A stretch of 48,039 bases of DNA from an uncultured Aggregatibacter sp. (GTDB taxonomy: Bacteria; Pseudomonadota; Gammaproteobacteria; Enterobacterales; Pasteurellaceae). The position numbers were made by a program, and so were the translations under genes. Location: contig NZ_CABFLM010000044.1 of assembly GCF_901873365.1 (NCBI RefSeq), positions 1-48,039 on the forward strand, read 5' to 3'. The notes below the pieces were generated by a model. The model was not told the DNA's origin, did no database searches, and worked only from the letters and a program-made list of their open reading frames with translations. The number at the start of each line of letters is the position of its first letter. The first letter of the stretch is position 1. Positions 16,660-26,304 of the stretch are shown here, in pieces.

Positions 16660-19600
16660 ATGAAATTTACCGATATATTTATTCGACGTCCTGTTCTCGC
16701 AGTTTCGATTAGCCTGTTGATCATTATTTTAGGATTACAGGCGATTTCCAAACTGGCGGTGCGTGAATATCCTAAAATGACAACCACGGTAATCACCGTG
16801 ACAACGGCATATCCCGGCGCAGATGCGAACTTGATTCAGGCGTTTGTGACCTCGAAAATTGAAGAAGCGGTCGCGCAGGCGGATAACGTGGACTATATGT
16901 CTTCTTCCAGTAGACCGAGCAGTTCTTCGATCACGGTGAAAATGAAATTAAATACCGACCCGAATGCCGCGCTTGCCGATGTGTTGGCGAAGGTGAATTC
17001 CGTACGTTCAGAGTTGCCAAGCGGAATTGAAGATCCGACGGTGACTTCTTCGACCGGTGGTTCGGGCATTATGTATATTAGTTTCCGTTCCAATAAGTTA
17101 GATGCAAGCCAAGTGACGGACTATATTCAACGTGTGGTAAAACCGCAGTTCTTTACCGTTGAAGGGGTGGCAAGCGTCGATATTTTCGGTGCATCCGAAT
17201 ATGCTCTGCGCATTTGGTTGGATCCGCAAAAAATGGCGGCACAAAACCTTTCTGCCACGCAAGTGATGTCTGCCTTATCCTCAAATAACGTGCAAACGGC
17301 TGCGGGTAACGACAACGGTTTTTACGTGGTGTACAAAAATAAAGTGGATACCACCACAAAATCCGTTGATGAATTAAGCAAACTGATTGTGTATTCCAGC
17401 GGTGATAAACTTGTCCGTTTACGCGATATTGCAGATATTGAATTGAATAAATCCAGCGATAACGCCCGTGCAGTGGCAAACGGTTCTGATTCCGTGGTGT
17501 TAGCAGTGAATCCGACGTCTTCGGCAAACCCGTTAACGGTGGCGGAAAAAATCCTGCCGCTGTATGAAAGCATTAAAAATAATTTGCCGGATGCGATTCA
17601 AACAGACATTTTATATGACCGTACTGTTGCCATTAATAACTCCATTGAAGAAGTGGTAAAAACTATCATTGAAGCGACAATTATCGTATTGGTGGTGATT
17701 ACCATGTTTATCGGGTCCTTCCGTGCGATTTTAATTCCGGTCATTACCATTCCGATTTCCCTTATCGGGGTGATCATGATGTTGCAAACGTTGGATTTCT
17801 CCATCAACCTGATGACATTGCTGGCTTTAATTTTAGCAATCGGTTTGGTGGTGGATGATGCCATTGTGGTGTTGGAAAACGTTGACCGCCATATTAAGCT
17901 CGGTGAAACGCCATTCCGTGCAGCGATTATCGGTACGCGTGAAATTGCGGTGCCGGTCATTTCCATGACGATTGCGTTGATTGCAGTATATTCCCCGATG
18001 GCGTTAATGGGCGGCATTACCGGAACATTGTTTAAAGAGTTCGCCTTAACCCTTGCCGGTGCGGTATTTATTTCCGGTATTGTGGCGTTAACCCTTTCTC
18101 CGATGATGACCAGTAAATTACTTAAAGATCATTCGGCACCAAGCAAGTTGGAAGAGCGTGTTAACCGCACTTTAACCAAAGTGAACAATGCTTACGCTTA
18201 TGTCTTGGATTTGGTGATGGCAAATCGTAAATGTATGTTGACATTTGCGGGCGTTATTTTTGCCACATTGCCGGTATTGTTTAATTCACTTTCCAGTGAA
18301 CTTACACCGACAGAAGACAAAGGTGCATTCTTAGCCATCGGTTCTGCACCGTCTAACGTGAACGTCGATTATGTACAAGCGGCGATGGCACCGTATCAAA
18401 AAATGTTAACGGATACAGACGAAGTGCAATTTGCCATGAGTATTTCCGGTGTGCCAAGCACCAACCAATCTTTGAATGTTGTAACCTTGAAAGACTGGAA
18501 AGATCGTTCCAGAAGTCAGGCAAAAGTGTTGGAAGAGTTAAACAACAAAGCCAAGGCGATTCCGGAAGTGTCTGTCAGTGGTTTTGCTTTCCCCGAAATT
18601 GAAACCGGGGAACAAGGGCCACCGATTGGTTTTGTGATTAGTACGTCAAAAGGCTATGAAGATTTAGCGAATGTTGCCGGTAAATTCTTGGAAGCAATGC
18701 AGAAATCCGGCAAGTTCGTTTACTCGAGCTTAGATTTGAAATTCGACACGGCGCAAATGCACATCAAAATTGACCGTGAAAAAGCCGGTACTTACGGCAT
18801 TACGATGAAACAAATCAGTGCAACGTTGGGCAGCTTCTTATCTGCGGCCACAGTTGAACGTGTGGATATTGACGGCCGTGCGTATAAAATTATTTCACAG
18901 GTAAAACGCGAAGATCGCTTATCTCCACAAAGTTGGGATAATTATTATGTTTCGGCAGCGAATGGCACCTCTGTTCCGCTAAGCAGTTTGGTGAGCATGA
19001 CGTTAGAACCACAACCAAGCTCTTTGCCACGTTTCAGCCAGCTGAACTCGGCGGTGATCAGTGCGGTACCGATGCCGGGTTCTTCCATTGGGGATGCGAT
19101 TCAATGGCTGAAAGACAGCTCAAAAGAATTATTACCGCAAGGTTATAACTACGACTTCAAAGGTGAAGCCCGTCAGTTGGTACAAGAGGGTAATGCGTTA
19201 GCCGTGACGTTCGTGTTGGCGGTAGTGATCATTTTCTTGGTGTTAGCAATTCAGTTTGAGTCTATTCGTGACCCGATGGTGATCATGATTTCCGTGCCGT
19301 TGGCGATCAGTGGTGCATTATTAGCTTTAAATACTCCAGGAGCTATTCAAGGGCTGTTAGGTATGCTAGGTCATGTTACAGGGATATCTTATTTTAATGA
19401 GTTATCAGGAAAAATTTCTGGAGAAGGTTCCACTCTAAATATTTATTCCCAAGTCGGCTTAATTACGTTGGTCGGATTAATCACCAAACACGGTATTTTA
19501 ATGTGTGAAGTCGCAAAAGAAGAGCAGCTAAATCATGGTAAAAATCGTATTGAAGCCATTACTGAAGCCGCCAAAGTGCGTTTGCGTCCGATTCTGATGA

Positions 19601-19827
19601 CCACTGCAGCGATGATTGCCGGCTTGGTTCCGTTACTTTATGCCACTGGTGCTGGGGCAGTTTCCCGTTTCAGTATGGGAATCGTGATTGTTTCAGGCTT
19701 GGCGGTTGGTACGTTGTTTACCCTGTTCGTGTTGCCGGTGATTTATTCTTACGTAGCAAGTGAACATAAACCGCTTCCGGAATTTGATGAAAACGTTAAA
19801 CCGATTGAAGGTGAGATAAATCACTAA
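16660..19827 (+). CDS. acrB: RND multidrug efflux permease (AcrB family)
   Basis: A 1055-residue proton-driven pump of the HAE1/AcrB type with twelve predicted membrane segments and two large periplasmic loops. Start FTDIFIRRPVLAVSISLLI is typical, and VVDDAIVVLENVDRH in TM4 carries the Asp-Asp pair of the proton relay. Between TM9 and TM10 (residues about 892-924, DNA 19333-19431) there is a segment longer than in relatives: the H. influenzae homologue HI0895 is, as I recall, about 1032 residues, 23 fewer. The segment has different codon use from its flanks. The rest is intact and ends with a strong terminator. Confidence 0.95.
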   Translation: MKFTDIFIRRPVLAVSISLLIIILGLQAISKLAVREYPKMTTTVITVTTAYPGADANLIQAFVTSKIEEAVAQADNVDYMSSSSRPSSSSITVKMKLNTDPNAALADVLAKVNSVRSELPSGIEDPTVTSSTGGSGIMYISFRSNKLDASQVTDYIQRVVKPQFFTVEGVASVDIFGASEYALRIWLDPQKMAAQNLSATQVMSALSSNNVQTAAGNDNGFYVVYKNKVDTTTKSVDELSKLIVYSSGDKLVRLRDIADIELNKSSDNARAVANGSDSVVLAVNPTSSANPLTVAEKILPLYESIKNNLPDAIQTDILYDRTVAINNSIEEVVKTIIEATIIVLVVITMFIGSFRAILIPVITIPISLIGVIMMLQTLDFSINLMTLLALILAIGLVVDDAIVVLENVDRHIKLGETPFRAAIIGTREIAVPVISMTIALIAVYSPMALMGGITGTLFKEFALTLAGAVFISGIVALTLSPMMTSKLLKDHSAPSKLEERVNRTLTKVNNAYAYVLDLVMANRKCMLTFAGVIFATLPVLFNSLSSELTPTEDKGAFLAIGSAPSNVNVDYVQAAMAPYQKMLTDTDEVQFAMSISGVPSTNQSLNVVTLKDWKDRSRSQAKVLEELNNKAKAIPEVSVSGFAFPEIETGEQGPPIGFVISTSKGYEDLANVAGKFLEAMQKSGKFVYSSLDLKFDTAQMHIKIDREKAGTYGITMKQISATLGSFLSAATVERVDIDGRAYKIISQVKREDRLSPQSWDNYYVSAANGTSVPLSSLVSMTLEPQPSSLPRFSQLNSAVISAVPMPGSSIGDAIQWLKDSSKELLPQGYNYDFKGEARQLVQEGNALAVTFVLAVVIIFLVLAIQFESIRDPMVIMISVPLAISGALLALNTPGAIQGLLGMLGHVTGISYFNELSGKISGEGSTLNIYSQVGLITLVGLITKHGILMCEVAKEEQLNHGKNRIEAITEAAKVRLRPILMTTAAMIAGLVPLLYATGAGAVSRFSMGIVIVSGLAVGTLFTLFVLPVIYSYVASEHKPLPEFDENVKPIEGEINH

Positions 19828-19847
19828 TTCAAATCATCCGTAAAACA

Positions 19848-19897
19848 AACCGCACTTTTGAGCCGTATTGAGCTGTTCTAAGTGCGGTTCTTTTTTG
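19848..19897 (+). terminator. Intrinsic terminator of the efflux operon from paired uptake signals
   Basis: AACCGCACTT (19848-19857) and AAGTGCGGTT (19880-19889) are perfect inverse copies and each contains a full uptake signal sequence. A TCTTTTTTG run follows. Confidence 0.85.
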
Positions 19898-20007
19898 TTT
19901 TATTTTTTCACATTTCAGCGGATTTATGATATTTTAACCGCCGATTTTAATCAGTTTATGGACGCTCCATTGCGTCTTCTCTTTTCATTAACTAAAAGGA
20001 AATTTGA

Positions 20008-20307
20008 ATGGAAGCTCAACAAGGCAGCCCAATGTCAATGTTATTTATTTTCATCATCTTCGGATTGATTTTCTATTTCATGATTTATCGTCCGCAAGCG
20101 AAAAGAAATAAAGAACATAAAAAATTAATGTCCGAATTAACCAAAGGCACCGAAGTGTTAACCGCCGGCGGTATCATTGGTAAAATCACCAAAGTGCCTG
20201 AAAAAGGGGATGTTATTGTGATTGCGTTAAACGATAAAACTGAAATTACCATCAACCGCAATTACATTGCCGCCGTGTTACCAAAAGGCACAATCGAAAC
20301 TCTTTAA
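20008..20307 (+). CDS. yajC: Sec translocase accessory protein YajC
   Basis: A 99-residue protein with one N-terminal membrane segment (about residues 9-27, MLFIFIIFGLIFYFMIY) and a basic cytoplasmic tail starting RPQAKRNKEHKK, as in YajC. It associates with SecDF at the SecYEG channel. AAAAGGA precedes the ATG. The usual upstream tgt gene is absent; a terminator of the efflux operon stands before it, so it should have its own promoter. secD follows after 27 bases. Confidence 0.95.
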   Translation: MEAQQGSPMSMLFIFIIFGLIFYFMIYRPQAKRNKEHKKLMSELTKGTEVLTAGGIIGKITKVPEKGDVIVIALNDKTEITINRNYIAAVLPKGTIETL

Positions 20308-20334
20308 TCTATTCCTCAAGGGAACAAGAAAGCT

Positions 20335-22185
20335 ATGTTAAATCGTTACCCTTTATGGAAGAATCTAATGGTGATCTTTTTGGTCGCCATTGGTGTTTTA
20401 TACGCTCTTCCAAATCTTTACGGTGAAGATCCTGCCGTACAAATCTCAGGAACTCGTGGTCAGGAAGCCGATTCCGGTGTCTTAAGCGAAGTTCAAACCG
20501 TCCTAAAAGACAATCATCTGACAACCAAATCTGTCGTGTTGGAAAACGGCTCTATTTTAGTGCGTTTCGACAATACCGATGCGCAATTACTCGCCAAAGA
20601 TAAAATCACCGAAAAATTAGGGACAAATTATTCTGTTGCGTTAAACCTTGCACCGGCAACACCAAAATGGCTAAGTAGCATTGGTGGCAACCCGATGAAA
20701 TGGGGCTTGGATTTGCGTGGTGGTGTACGTTTTCTGATGGAAGTGGATATGAACTCCGCGCTAAGCAAACGTCAGGAACAACTACAGGATTCCTTACGTA
20801 CCGAATTGCGCAAAGAGAAGTATCAATATAGCGCCATTAAGTCAGCAGAGAATTTTTCCACAATAGTCACATTGGCGAATCCGGATCAGTTATCTGATGC
20901 ACAGCGTTATTTACGCAAACAGCATCCAACCCTAGACATTCGTGCGATTTCTGATAATACGCTGTCTTTGGCGTTATCTGATGCGGCATTAAACGAAGCC
21001 CGTGAAAGCGCGATTGAACAAAACTTAAGTATTTTGCGTAAACGTGTCACCGAACTGGGCGTAGCTGAAGCCGTGATTCAACGCCAAGGCGCAGAACGTA
21101 TCGTGGTTGAATTGCCGGGTGTGCAAGACACTGCCCGCGCAAAAGAAATTCTGGGTGCAACGGCGACCCTTGAATTCCGCTTAGTCAATGGCAACGCCAA
21201 CTTAGATGCGGCAGCTCGTGGCATGGTGACTTCTGATTCTGAAGTGAAATATGACAGAAACAATCGCCCTATCGTGCTGTATAAACGCGCTGTATTAGGT
21301 GGTGAACACATTACCAACGCCAGTTCAGGTGTGGATCAAAATACCTCCAGACCGCAAGTCAGCGTCACCTTGGACAGCGAAGGTGGTGAAATCATGTCGC
21401 AAACGACGCGTGCCAATATCCAAAAACCGATGGCAACGTTGTATGTAGAATATAAAGACAGCGGCAAAAAAGATGAAAATGGCAAAACCATTTTGCAAAA
21501 ACACGAGGAAGTGATTAACGTCGCCACCATTCAAGGGCGTTTCGGTAGTCAATTCCAAATTACCGGCATTGACTCTCCGGCAGAAGCACAAAATCTTGCT
21601 GTGTTGCTTCGTTCTGGTGCGTTAATTGCGCCGATTCAAATTGTGGAAGAACGTACCATCGGTCCGTCTCTTGGTGCACAAAACGTCGAACAAGGTTTGC
21701 AAGCAAGTTTCTGGGGATTGATGGTGGTTGTGGTCTTTATGATCATTTACTATCGTAAATTCGGTATCATTGCGGACATCGCTTTAATTGCTAACATTGT
21801 TTTATTGGTTGGGTTAATGTCCTTATTACCGGGCGCTACGCTTACCATGCCGGGGATTGCCGGTATCGTGCTGGCGGTTGGGATGTCTGTGGATGCGAAC
21901 GTGTTGATCTTTGAGCGGATTAAAGAAGAGATTCGCAATGGTCGTCCGATTCAACAAGCCATTAACGAAGGTTATAACGGTGCATTCAGTTCTATCTTTG
22001 ATGCGAACTTAACCACCATTTTGACTGCGGTGGCACTCTACGCCGTGGGGACAGGTCCAATTAAAGGCTTCGCAATCACCTTATCTTTAGGGATTGCTAT
22101 CTCAATGTTTACCGCAATCACCGGAACACGCGCAATCGTGAATTTCTTATACGGCGGCAAACGAATTGATAAATTATCAATTTAA
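20335..22185 (+). CDS. secD: Protein translocase subunit SecD
   Basis: A 616-residue inner-membrane protein that uses proton motive force to help pull proteins through SecYEG. One N-terminal membrane segment, a large periplasmic domain containing KWGLDLRGGVRFLMEVD, and a C-terminal block of five segments with GIVLAVGMSVDANVLIFERIKEE are all present. Length matches E. coli SecD (615). The stop is followed within 17 bases by the secF start. Confidence 0.97.
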   Translation: MLNRYPLWKNLMVIFLVAIGVLYALPNLYGEDPAVQISGTRGQEADSGVLSEVQTVLKDNHLTTKSVVLENGSILVRFDNTDAQLLAKDKITEKLGTNYSVALNLAPATPKWLSSIGGNPMKWGLDLRGGVRFLMEVDMNSALSKRQEQLQDSLRTELRKEKYQYSAIKSAENFSTIVTLANPDQLSDAQRYLRKQHPTLDIRAISDNTLSLALSDAALNEARESAIEQNLSILRKRVTELGVAEAVIQRQGAERIVVELPGVQDTARAKEILGATATLEFRLVNGNANLDAAARGMVTSDSEVKYDRNNRPIVLYKRAVLGGEHITNASSGVDQNTSRPQVSVTLDSEGGEIMSQTTRANIQKPMATLYVEYKDSGKKDENGKTILQKHEEVINVATIQGRFGSQFQITGIDSPAEAQNLAVLLRSGALIAPIQIVEERTIGPSLGAQNVEQGLQASFWGLMVVVVFMIIYYRKFGIIADIALIANIVLLVGLMSLLPGATLTMPGIAGIVLAVGMSVDANVLIFERIKEEIRNGRPIQQAINEGYNGAFSSIFDANLTTILTAVALYAVGTGPIKGFAITLSLGIAISMFTAITGTRAIVNFLYGGKRIDKLSI

Positions 22186-22202
22186 CGGTGAGGAAATATA
22201 TT

Positions 22203-23168
22203 GTGAATTTAGAAAATAGAAGTCAGCCAATTAAAGAAATTCAAGGCATTAAACTCCCTTTCCGTTTAGTGGAATTCATGAAATTCCGTATGTGGGGCTA
22301 CCTTGCTTCCGTCATCATTATCGCGGTTTCATTATTCTTTGTGTTTACTAAAGGTTTCAACTGGGGCTTAGATTTTACCGGTGGCGTGGTGGTAGATACC
22401 CACTTCTCCCAACCGGCGGATTTGGAAAAAATCCGTTCTACGTTGGTGCAAAACGGCATTGAGAGTCCACTGGTGCAAACCACCGGCGGTGTGCGTGATG
22501 TGATGATTCGCCTACCGGCAACCGATGATGCGCAAATCGGCGATCACGTCAAAAAAATGCTTAATACCTTGGATAGTGATATTCAAATTCGTTCCATTGA
22601 GTTTGTTGGGCCGAACGTTGGGGAAGAATTAACCCAAGGGGCCATTTACGCCACCTTAGCCACCCTCATTATGCTCTTGCTTTATGTGGGCATGCGTTTT
22701 GAATGGCGTTTAGCCACCGGCGGTGTGCTTTCTTTAGCGCACGACGTAATTGTTACCCTAGGGGCATTTTCTTACTTACAAATCGAAATGGATTTAACCT
22801 TTATTGCGGCGATCCTTTCCGTGGTAGGTTATTCGTTAAACGACAGTATCGTGGTGTTCGACCGTGTGCGTGAAAACTTCCGTAAAATCAGACGGGTTTC
22901 TGCCATCGACATTATCGATATTTCCTTAACTCAAACCCTATCCCGTACTATTATGACATCGGTCACCACGTTGATTGTCGTTATCGCCCTCTTCATCTTC
23001 GGCGGTCCGACAATTCATAGCTTCTCGCTAGCCTTGCTCATCGGGATCGGATTCGGTACCTATTCTTCCATCTTCATTGCGATTGCTATCGCCTATGACT
23101 TAGGTTTAACCCGTGAACACATGGTTCAACCGAAAGTGAATAAAGATGATATTGATGAAATGCCGTAA
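22203..23168 (+). CDS. secF: Protein translocase subunit SecF
   Basis: A 321-residue partner of SecD with six predicted membrane segments; FNWGLDFTGGVVVD and VVGYSLNDSIVVFDRVREN are family hallmarks. Two GTG codons could start it: 22188 and 22203. The second is preferred because AGGA lies eight bases before it; the first sits too close to the secD stop and has no site of its own. The gene ends before a strong hairpin. Confidence 0.93.
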   Translation: MNLENRSQPIKEIQGIKLPFRLVEFMKFRMWGYLASVIIIAVSLFFVFTKGFNWGLDFTGGVVVDTHFSQPADLEKIRSTLVQNGIESPLVQTTGGVRDVMIRLPATDDAQIGDHVKKMLNTLDSDIQIRSIEFVGPNVGEELTQGAIYATLATLIMLLLYVGMRFEWRLATGGVLSLAHDVIVTLGAFSYLQIEMDLTFIAAILSVVGYSLNDSIVVFDRVRENFRKIRRVSAIDIIDISLTQTLSRTIMTSVTTLIVVIALFIFGGPTIHSFSLALLIGIGFGTYSSIFIAIAIAYDLGLTREHMVQPKVNKDDIDEMP

Positions 23169-23193
23169 TTGAGCATTAAGAAAAGGCGCTAAA

Positions 23194-23228
23194 AAGAAGC
23201 CCCTCGACGGTTAGTTGAGGGGCTTCTT
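23194..23228. terminator. Bidirectional terminator between secF and artM
   Basis: AAGAAGCCCCTC (23194-23205) and GAGGGGCTTCTT (23217-23228) are perfect complements, and the stem extends inward by three more pairs including a G-U. On the minus strand the hairpin is followed by a T5 run, on the plus strand only by CTTCTTG, so it serves the convergent art operon at least as well as secF. Confidence 0.85.
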
Positions 23229-23289
23229 GCGTATTAAGCAGTTTTGAGTTTAGGAATTACGTTAATAGATTTCATTGAAACGGTTGACG

Positions 23290-23967
23290 CTATTGAGATT
23301 CAAAACGCTCGAATGCCAGCACTTTATTTTCGACTTTGCGTAACACTAATGTGGCGATACCGGTAATCAGTAAATAGATACCGCCGGCGATACCATAGAT
23401 GGTCAACGCATCATATTCTGTGCCGTAAAGTTGGCGGGCATATCCCATGATGTCCATAATGGTAATGGTTGATGCCAACGATGTACCTTTAAATACCAAA
23501 ATAATTTCATTGGTATAAGAGGGTAATGCACGTTTAAGGGCGTATGGAATCAAAATTTTGAGTGTTTGCACGCGTGACAATCCTAATGCAGCACAACTTT
23601 CCCATTGACCTTTTGGAATGGCTTTGACGGCCCCATAAAAAAGCTGAGTAGAGTAAGCCGCACTATTTAATGCTAAGGCTAGCATAGCGCAAAACCAGGC
23701 ATTGGAAAGCAAGGACCAAAGTGGACTTTGCGTAATAAATTCAAATTGCCCCGGGCCACTATAAATTAAAAATATCTGAATAAGTAGAGGCGTGCCGGTA
23801 AATAAAACAAGATAAAAATTCACCGCACTTTTTATCCAACGATTCCCCATGGCAAGGATAAACGTGAAGAGTAACGCCAATAAAAAGGCGATTAATAAAG
23901 AGGCGAAAGTGAGCAATAAACTCGTTGGAATGCCCTGAGCAATCACCGATAAATAGTCTTCAAACAT
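23290..23967 (-). CDS. artM: Arginine ABC transporter permease ArtM
   Basis: A 225-residue polar amino acid permease with about five membrane segments. The ABC-contact EAA-like loop is AVKAIPKGQWESCAALGLSRVQTLKILIPYALKRALP. It is the last gene of artPIQM; its ATG overlaps the artQ stop by one base. ArtM and ArtQ form the membrane channel of the arginine importer. Confidence 0.93.
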   Translation of the reverse strand: MFEDYLSVIAQGIPTSLLLTFASLLIAFLLALLFTFILAMGNRWIKSAVNFYLVLFTGTPLLIQIFLIYSGPGQFEFITQSPLWSLLSNAWFCAMLALALNSAAYSTQLFYGAVKAIPKGQWESCAALGLSRVQTLKILIPYALKRALPSYTNEIILVFKGTSLASTITIMDIMGYARQLYGTEYDALTIYGIAGGIYLLITGIATLVLRKVENKVLAFERFESQ

Positions 23968-24638
23968 TATGCATTCCCTCGCTCAAATCGAGTAAATCGT
24001 CTTTCTAATTTACGAATCGCAACTTGGCTGACAAGGGTTACCGCTAAATAAACTAGCGCCGCAATGCCGTACCAAGTAAAAGGCTGATGTGTATTGGTGT
24101 TAATCAATCCCGCTTGGCGCATTAAATCATCGACGCCAATTAGCGAAACAAGTGCGGTGTCTTTTAACAACACAAGCCATTGATTGCTTAGCCCCGGCAA
24201 AGCATGACGCCATACCTGTGGCATGATGAGGTGAATAAAGGTATAAGGACGACTTAACCCCAGCGCCATACCCGATTCCCATTGCCCTTTGGGAATGGCT
24301 TGAATAGCGCCTCGTAAGGTTTGGGAAGCGTAAGCGGCAAAAATCAGGGATAAAGCAAATACACCACAACCGAAGGCACCAAATTCAATATATTCACCGG
24401 TTAATAATTCTACGATTTCCGTTGAGCCGAAATAAATCAATAAAACGACCAAAATTTCAGGTAAACCACGCAATAACATCACCAAAACAGAGGTTGTTCT
24501 GGCAATGATCGGGTATTTATTGGACTCAAGTGCGGTGAATAAAATACTTAAAATTAAACCGACGATGAGCGAACAAACAGCAAGCCCTAAGGTCGTTAGG
24601 GCTGCATGAAAAATTAACGCGAGATAATCATAAAACAT
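23967..24638 (-). CDS. artQ: Arginine ABC transporter permease ArtQ
   Basis: A 223-residue permease, paralogous to ArtM, with the loop AIQAIPKGQWESGMALGLSRPYTF and about five membrane segments. It lies three bases after the binding-protein gene and one-base overlaps artM, so the subunits are coupled. Two uptake signal sequences lie in its coding DNA (24150, 24538). Confidence 0.93.
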   Translation of the reverse strand: MFYDYLALIFHAALTTLGLAVCSLIVGLILSILFTALESNKYPIIARTTSVLVMLLRGLPEILVVLLIYFGSTEIVELLTGEYIEFGAFGCGVFALSLIFAAYASQTLRGAIQAIPKGQWESGMALGLSRPYTFIHLIMPQVWRHALPGLSNQWLVLLKDTALVSLIGVDDLMRQAGLINTNTHQPFTWYGIAALVYLAVTLVSQVAIRKLERRFTRFERGNA

Positions 24639-24641
24639 AAA

Positions 24642-25361
24642 TTATTTTGTCATCCATTTATCATAGATTTTTTGGTATTCACCACTGGCTTTGATGGCAT
24701 CTAACCCTTTGTTTAAGTTATCTAATAATTCTTTAGAGGATTTATTGACGGCAATACCTAAGCCATTACCAAAATATTTTTTGTTGGTCACTTTCTCACC
24801 GACAAATTGGATTTCCGGTTCTTTTGTGATCATATCGGCAAGCACGGCTGTATCGCCAAAAATCACGTCAATACGTCCATTTTTTAAATCCAAAACCGCA
24901 TCTTGTAAGCTGGCATAGGCTTTGATGTCATATTGTTTTGTTTCTGCCGCTGTGTATTGTTGGAAGGTGGTACCGTTTTGTACCCCTACATTTTTCGCTT
25001 TGGTTAAATCGCCTTTGCCTGTTAATGCAACGTAGCTTGCCGAGCTGTCGTAGTAAGGTTGAGAAAAGGCAACTTGTTTCGCACGTGCATCCGTAATATC
25101 AATGGCGGAAATGGACGCGTCAAAACGTTTTGCTTTTAAACTTGGAATCAACGCATCGAATGCTTGGCTTTTAAAGTGGCAGGTCGCTTGAATTTGTTGA
25201 CAAACGGCATTGGCGATATCCACGTCAAAGCCAATGATTTCGCCTTTTTCGTTGGTGGTTTCAAATGGCGGATAGCTTGGTTCCATTGCAAAAGTGATTT
25301 CTTGTGCGTTGGCGGCAAGTGCGGTGCCGACGAGTAGGGCGGTTAAAAGTAATTTTTTCAT
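24642..25361 (-). CDS. artI: Arginine-binding periplasmic protein ArtI
   Basis: A 239-residue type 3 solute-binding protein. A signal peptide MKKLLLTALLVGTALAANA is cut before QE. The mature part shows the amino acid-binding profile: EPSYPPFE, GFDVDIANAVC, KRFDASISAIDIT and the later IDVIFGDTAVL. A strong AAGGAG lies before the ATG. It captures arginine for ArtQMP. One uptake signal sequence is in the signal-peptide coding part (25317). Confidence 0.93.
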   Translation of the reverse strand: MKKLLLTALLVGTALAANAQEITFAMEPSYPPFETTNEKGEIIGFDVDIANAVCQQIQATCHFKSQAFDALIPSLKAKRFDASISAIDITDARAKQVAFSQPYYDSSASYVALTGKGDLTKAKNVGVQNGTTFQQYTAAETKQYDIKAYASLQDAVLDLKNGRIDVIFGDTAVLADMITKEPEIQFVGEKVTNKKYFGNGLGIAVNKSSKELLDNLNKGLDAIKASGEYQKIYDKWMTK

Positions 25362-25379
25362 GATGTTTCTCCTTCTAGA

Positions 25380-26114
25380 TTAAATGTTGTGTGATAAATA
25401 GTGTTTAAACTGTTCGGTTTTAGGTTGTTCAAAGCAACTGTTGTCGCCCATTTCGATAATATGGCCTCGTTCCATGTACACGACTTTGGTCGCCACTTTT
25501 TTCGCAACATTCACTTCGTGGGTGACAATCACTTGGGTAATGCCTGTTTGTTGCAATTCCTCAATAATAGAGACGATTTGCGCGGTAATTTCCGGATCCA
25601 GCGCGGCTGTCGGCTCATCAAATAACAACACTTGCGGTTTCATCATTAATGCGCGCGCAATAGCCACACGCTGTTGTTGACCGCCGGATAAATGGAGCGG
25701 AAAACGCGCTGCGTGTTCTGCCAAACGTAAACGTTGTAATAATTCCATCGCCTGTTGTTTGGCTTCCGTTTCACTTGTGCCAAGAATTTTCATCGGCGCT
25801 TCAATGAGGTTTTGCAACACGGTCATGTGCGGCCATAAGTGATACTGTTGAAAGACCATGCCGACATCACGACGTAGTTGGCGAATTTGTTTCGGATCAT
25901 TATTGGCGGACAAATCAAATTGATTATTGGCAATGCTCAATTCGCCCGATTGTGGCACTTCCAGCAAATTTAGCGTGCGAATTAAGGTGCTTTTGCCGGC
26001 ACCGCTTGGGCCTAATAGCACCACCACATCGCCGTCATCGGCGGTTAAATTAATATCGAATAAGGCTTGATTGGCGCCATAGAAAAAATTCAGGTTTTTA
26101 ACACTAATTGTCAT
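25380..26114 (-). CDS. artP: Arginine ABC transporter ATP-binding protein ArtP
   Basis: A 244-residue ABC ATPase. Walker A GPSGAGKST (about residues 34-42), Q-loop MVFQQYHLW, signature LSGGQQQRVAIARAL and Walker B VLLFDEPTAALDPE are all complete. It is the first gene of artPIQM, with 18 bases before artI. Candidate ARG boxes lie upstream, between this gene and folA. Confidence 0.95.
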   Translation of the reverse strand: MTISVKNLNFFYGANQALFDINLTADDGDVVVLLGPSGAGKSTLIRTLNLLEVPQSGELSIANNQFDLSANNDPKQIRQLRRDVGMVFQQYHLWPHMTVLQNLIEAPMKILGTSETEAKQQAMELLQRLRLAEHAARFPLHLSGGQQQRVAIARALMMKPQVLLFDEPTAALDPEITAQIVSIIEELQQTGITQVIVTHEVNVAKKVATKVVYMERGHIIEMGDNSCFEQPKTEQFKHYLSHNI

Positions 26115-26169
26115 TGTGACTTCTGCTCTTGTATCAAATCATTGTTGGAATGAAAATATATTATTATTT

Positions 26170-26210
26170 TGTGCATAATTATGCAATGGGTTTATGCATA
26201 ATTTTATTCG
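26170..26210. promoter_or_regulatory. Candidate ArgR (ARG) boxes upstream of artP
   Basis: TGCATAATTATGCA (26172-26185) is a perfect palindrome and matches the core of the ARG box (TGAATAATTATTCA) at 12 of 14 positions. A second, weaker copy TGCATAATTTTATT starts at 26195. The spacing of 23 bases differs by two from the usual 21 of E. coli operators. An arginine importer under ArgR control is expected from E. coli. Confidence 0.55.
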
Positions 26211-26230
26211 GTGATGATTCTCTTTTTTTG

Positions 26231-26261
26231 TTGACAATAACCGCAAAGGCAATGATAAAAT
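26231..26261 (+). promoter_or_regulatory. folA promoter
   Basis: A perfect -35 TTGACA (26231-26236) is followed after 17 bases by GATAAA, or after 19 by TAAAAT. It lies about 45-70 bases upstream of the folA start. Confidence 0.65.
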
Positions 26262-26304
26262 TATGCTATAGTATCCGCCTTATTAAATTGAGGAATAAAT
26301 CACT

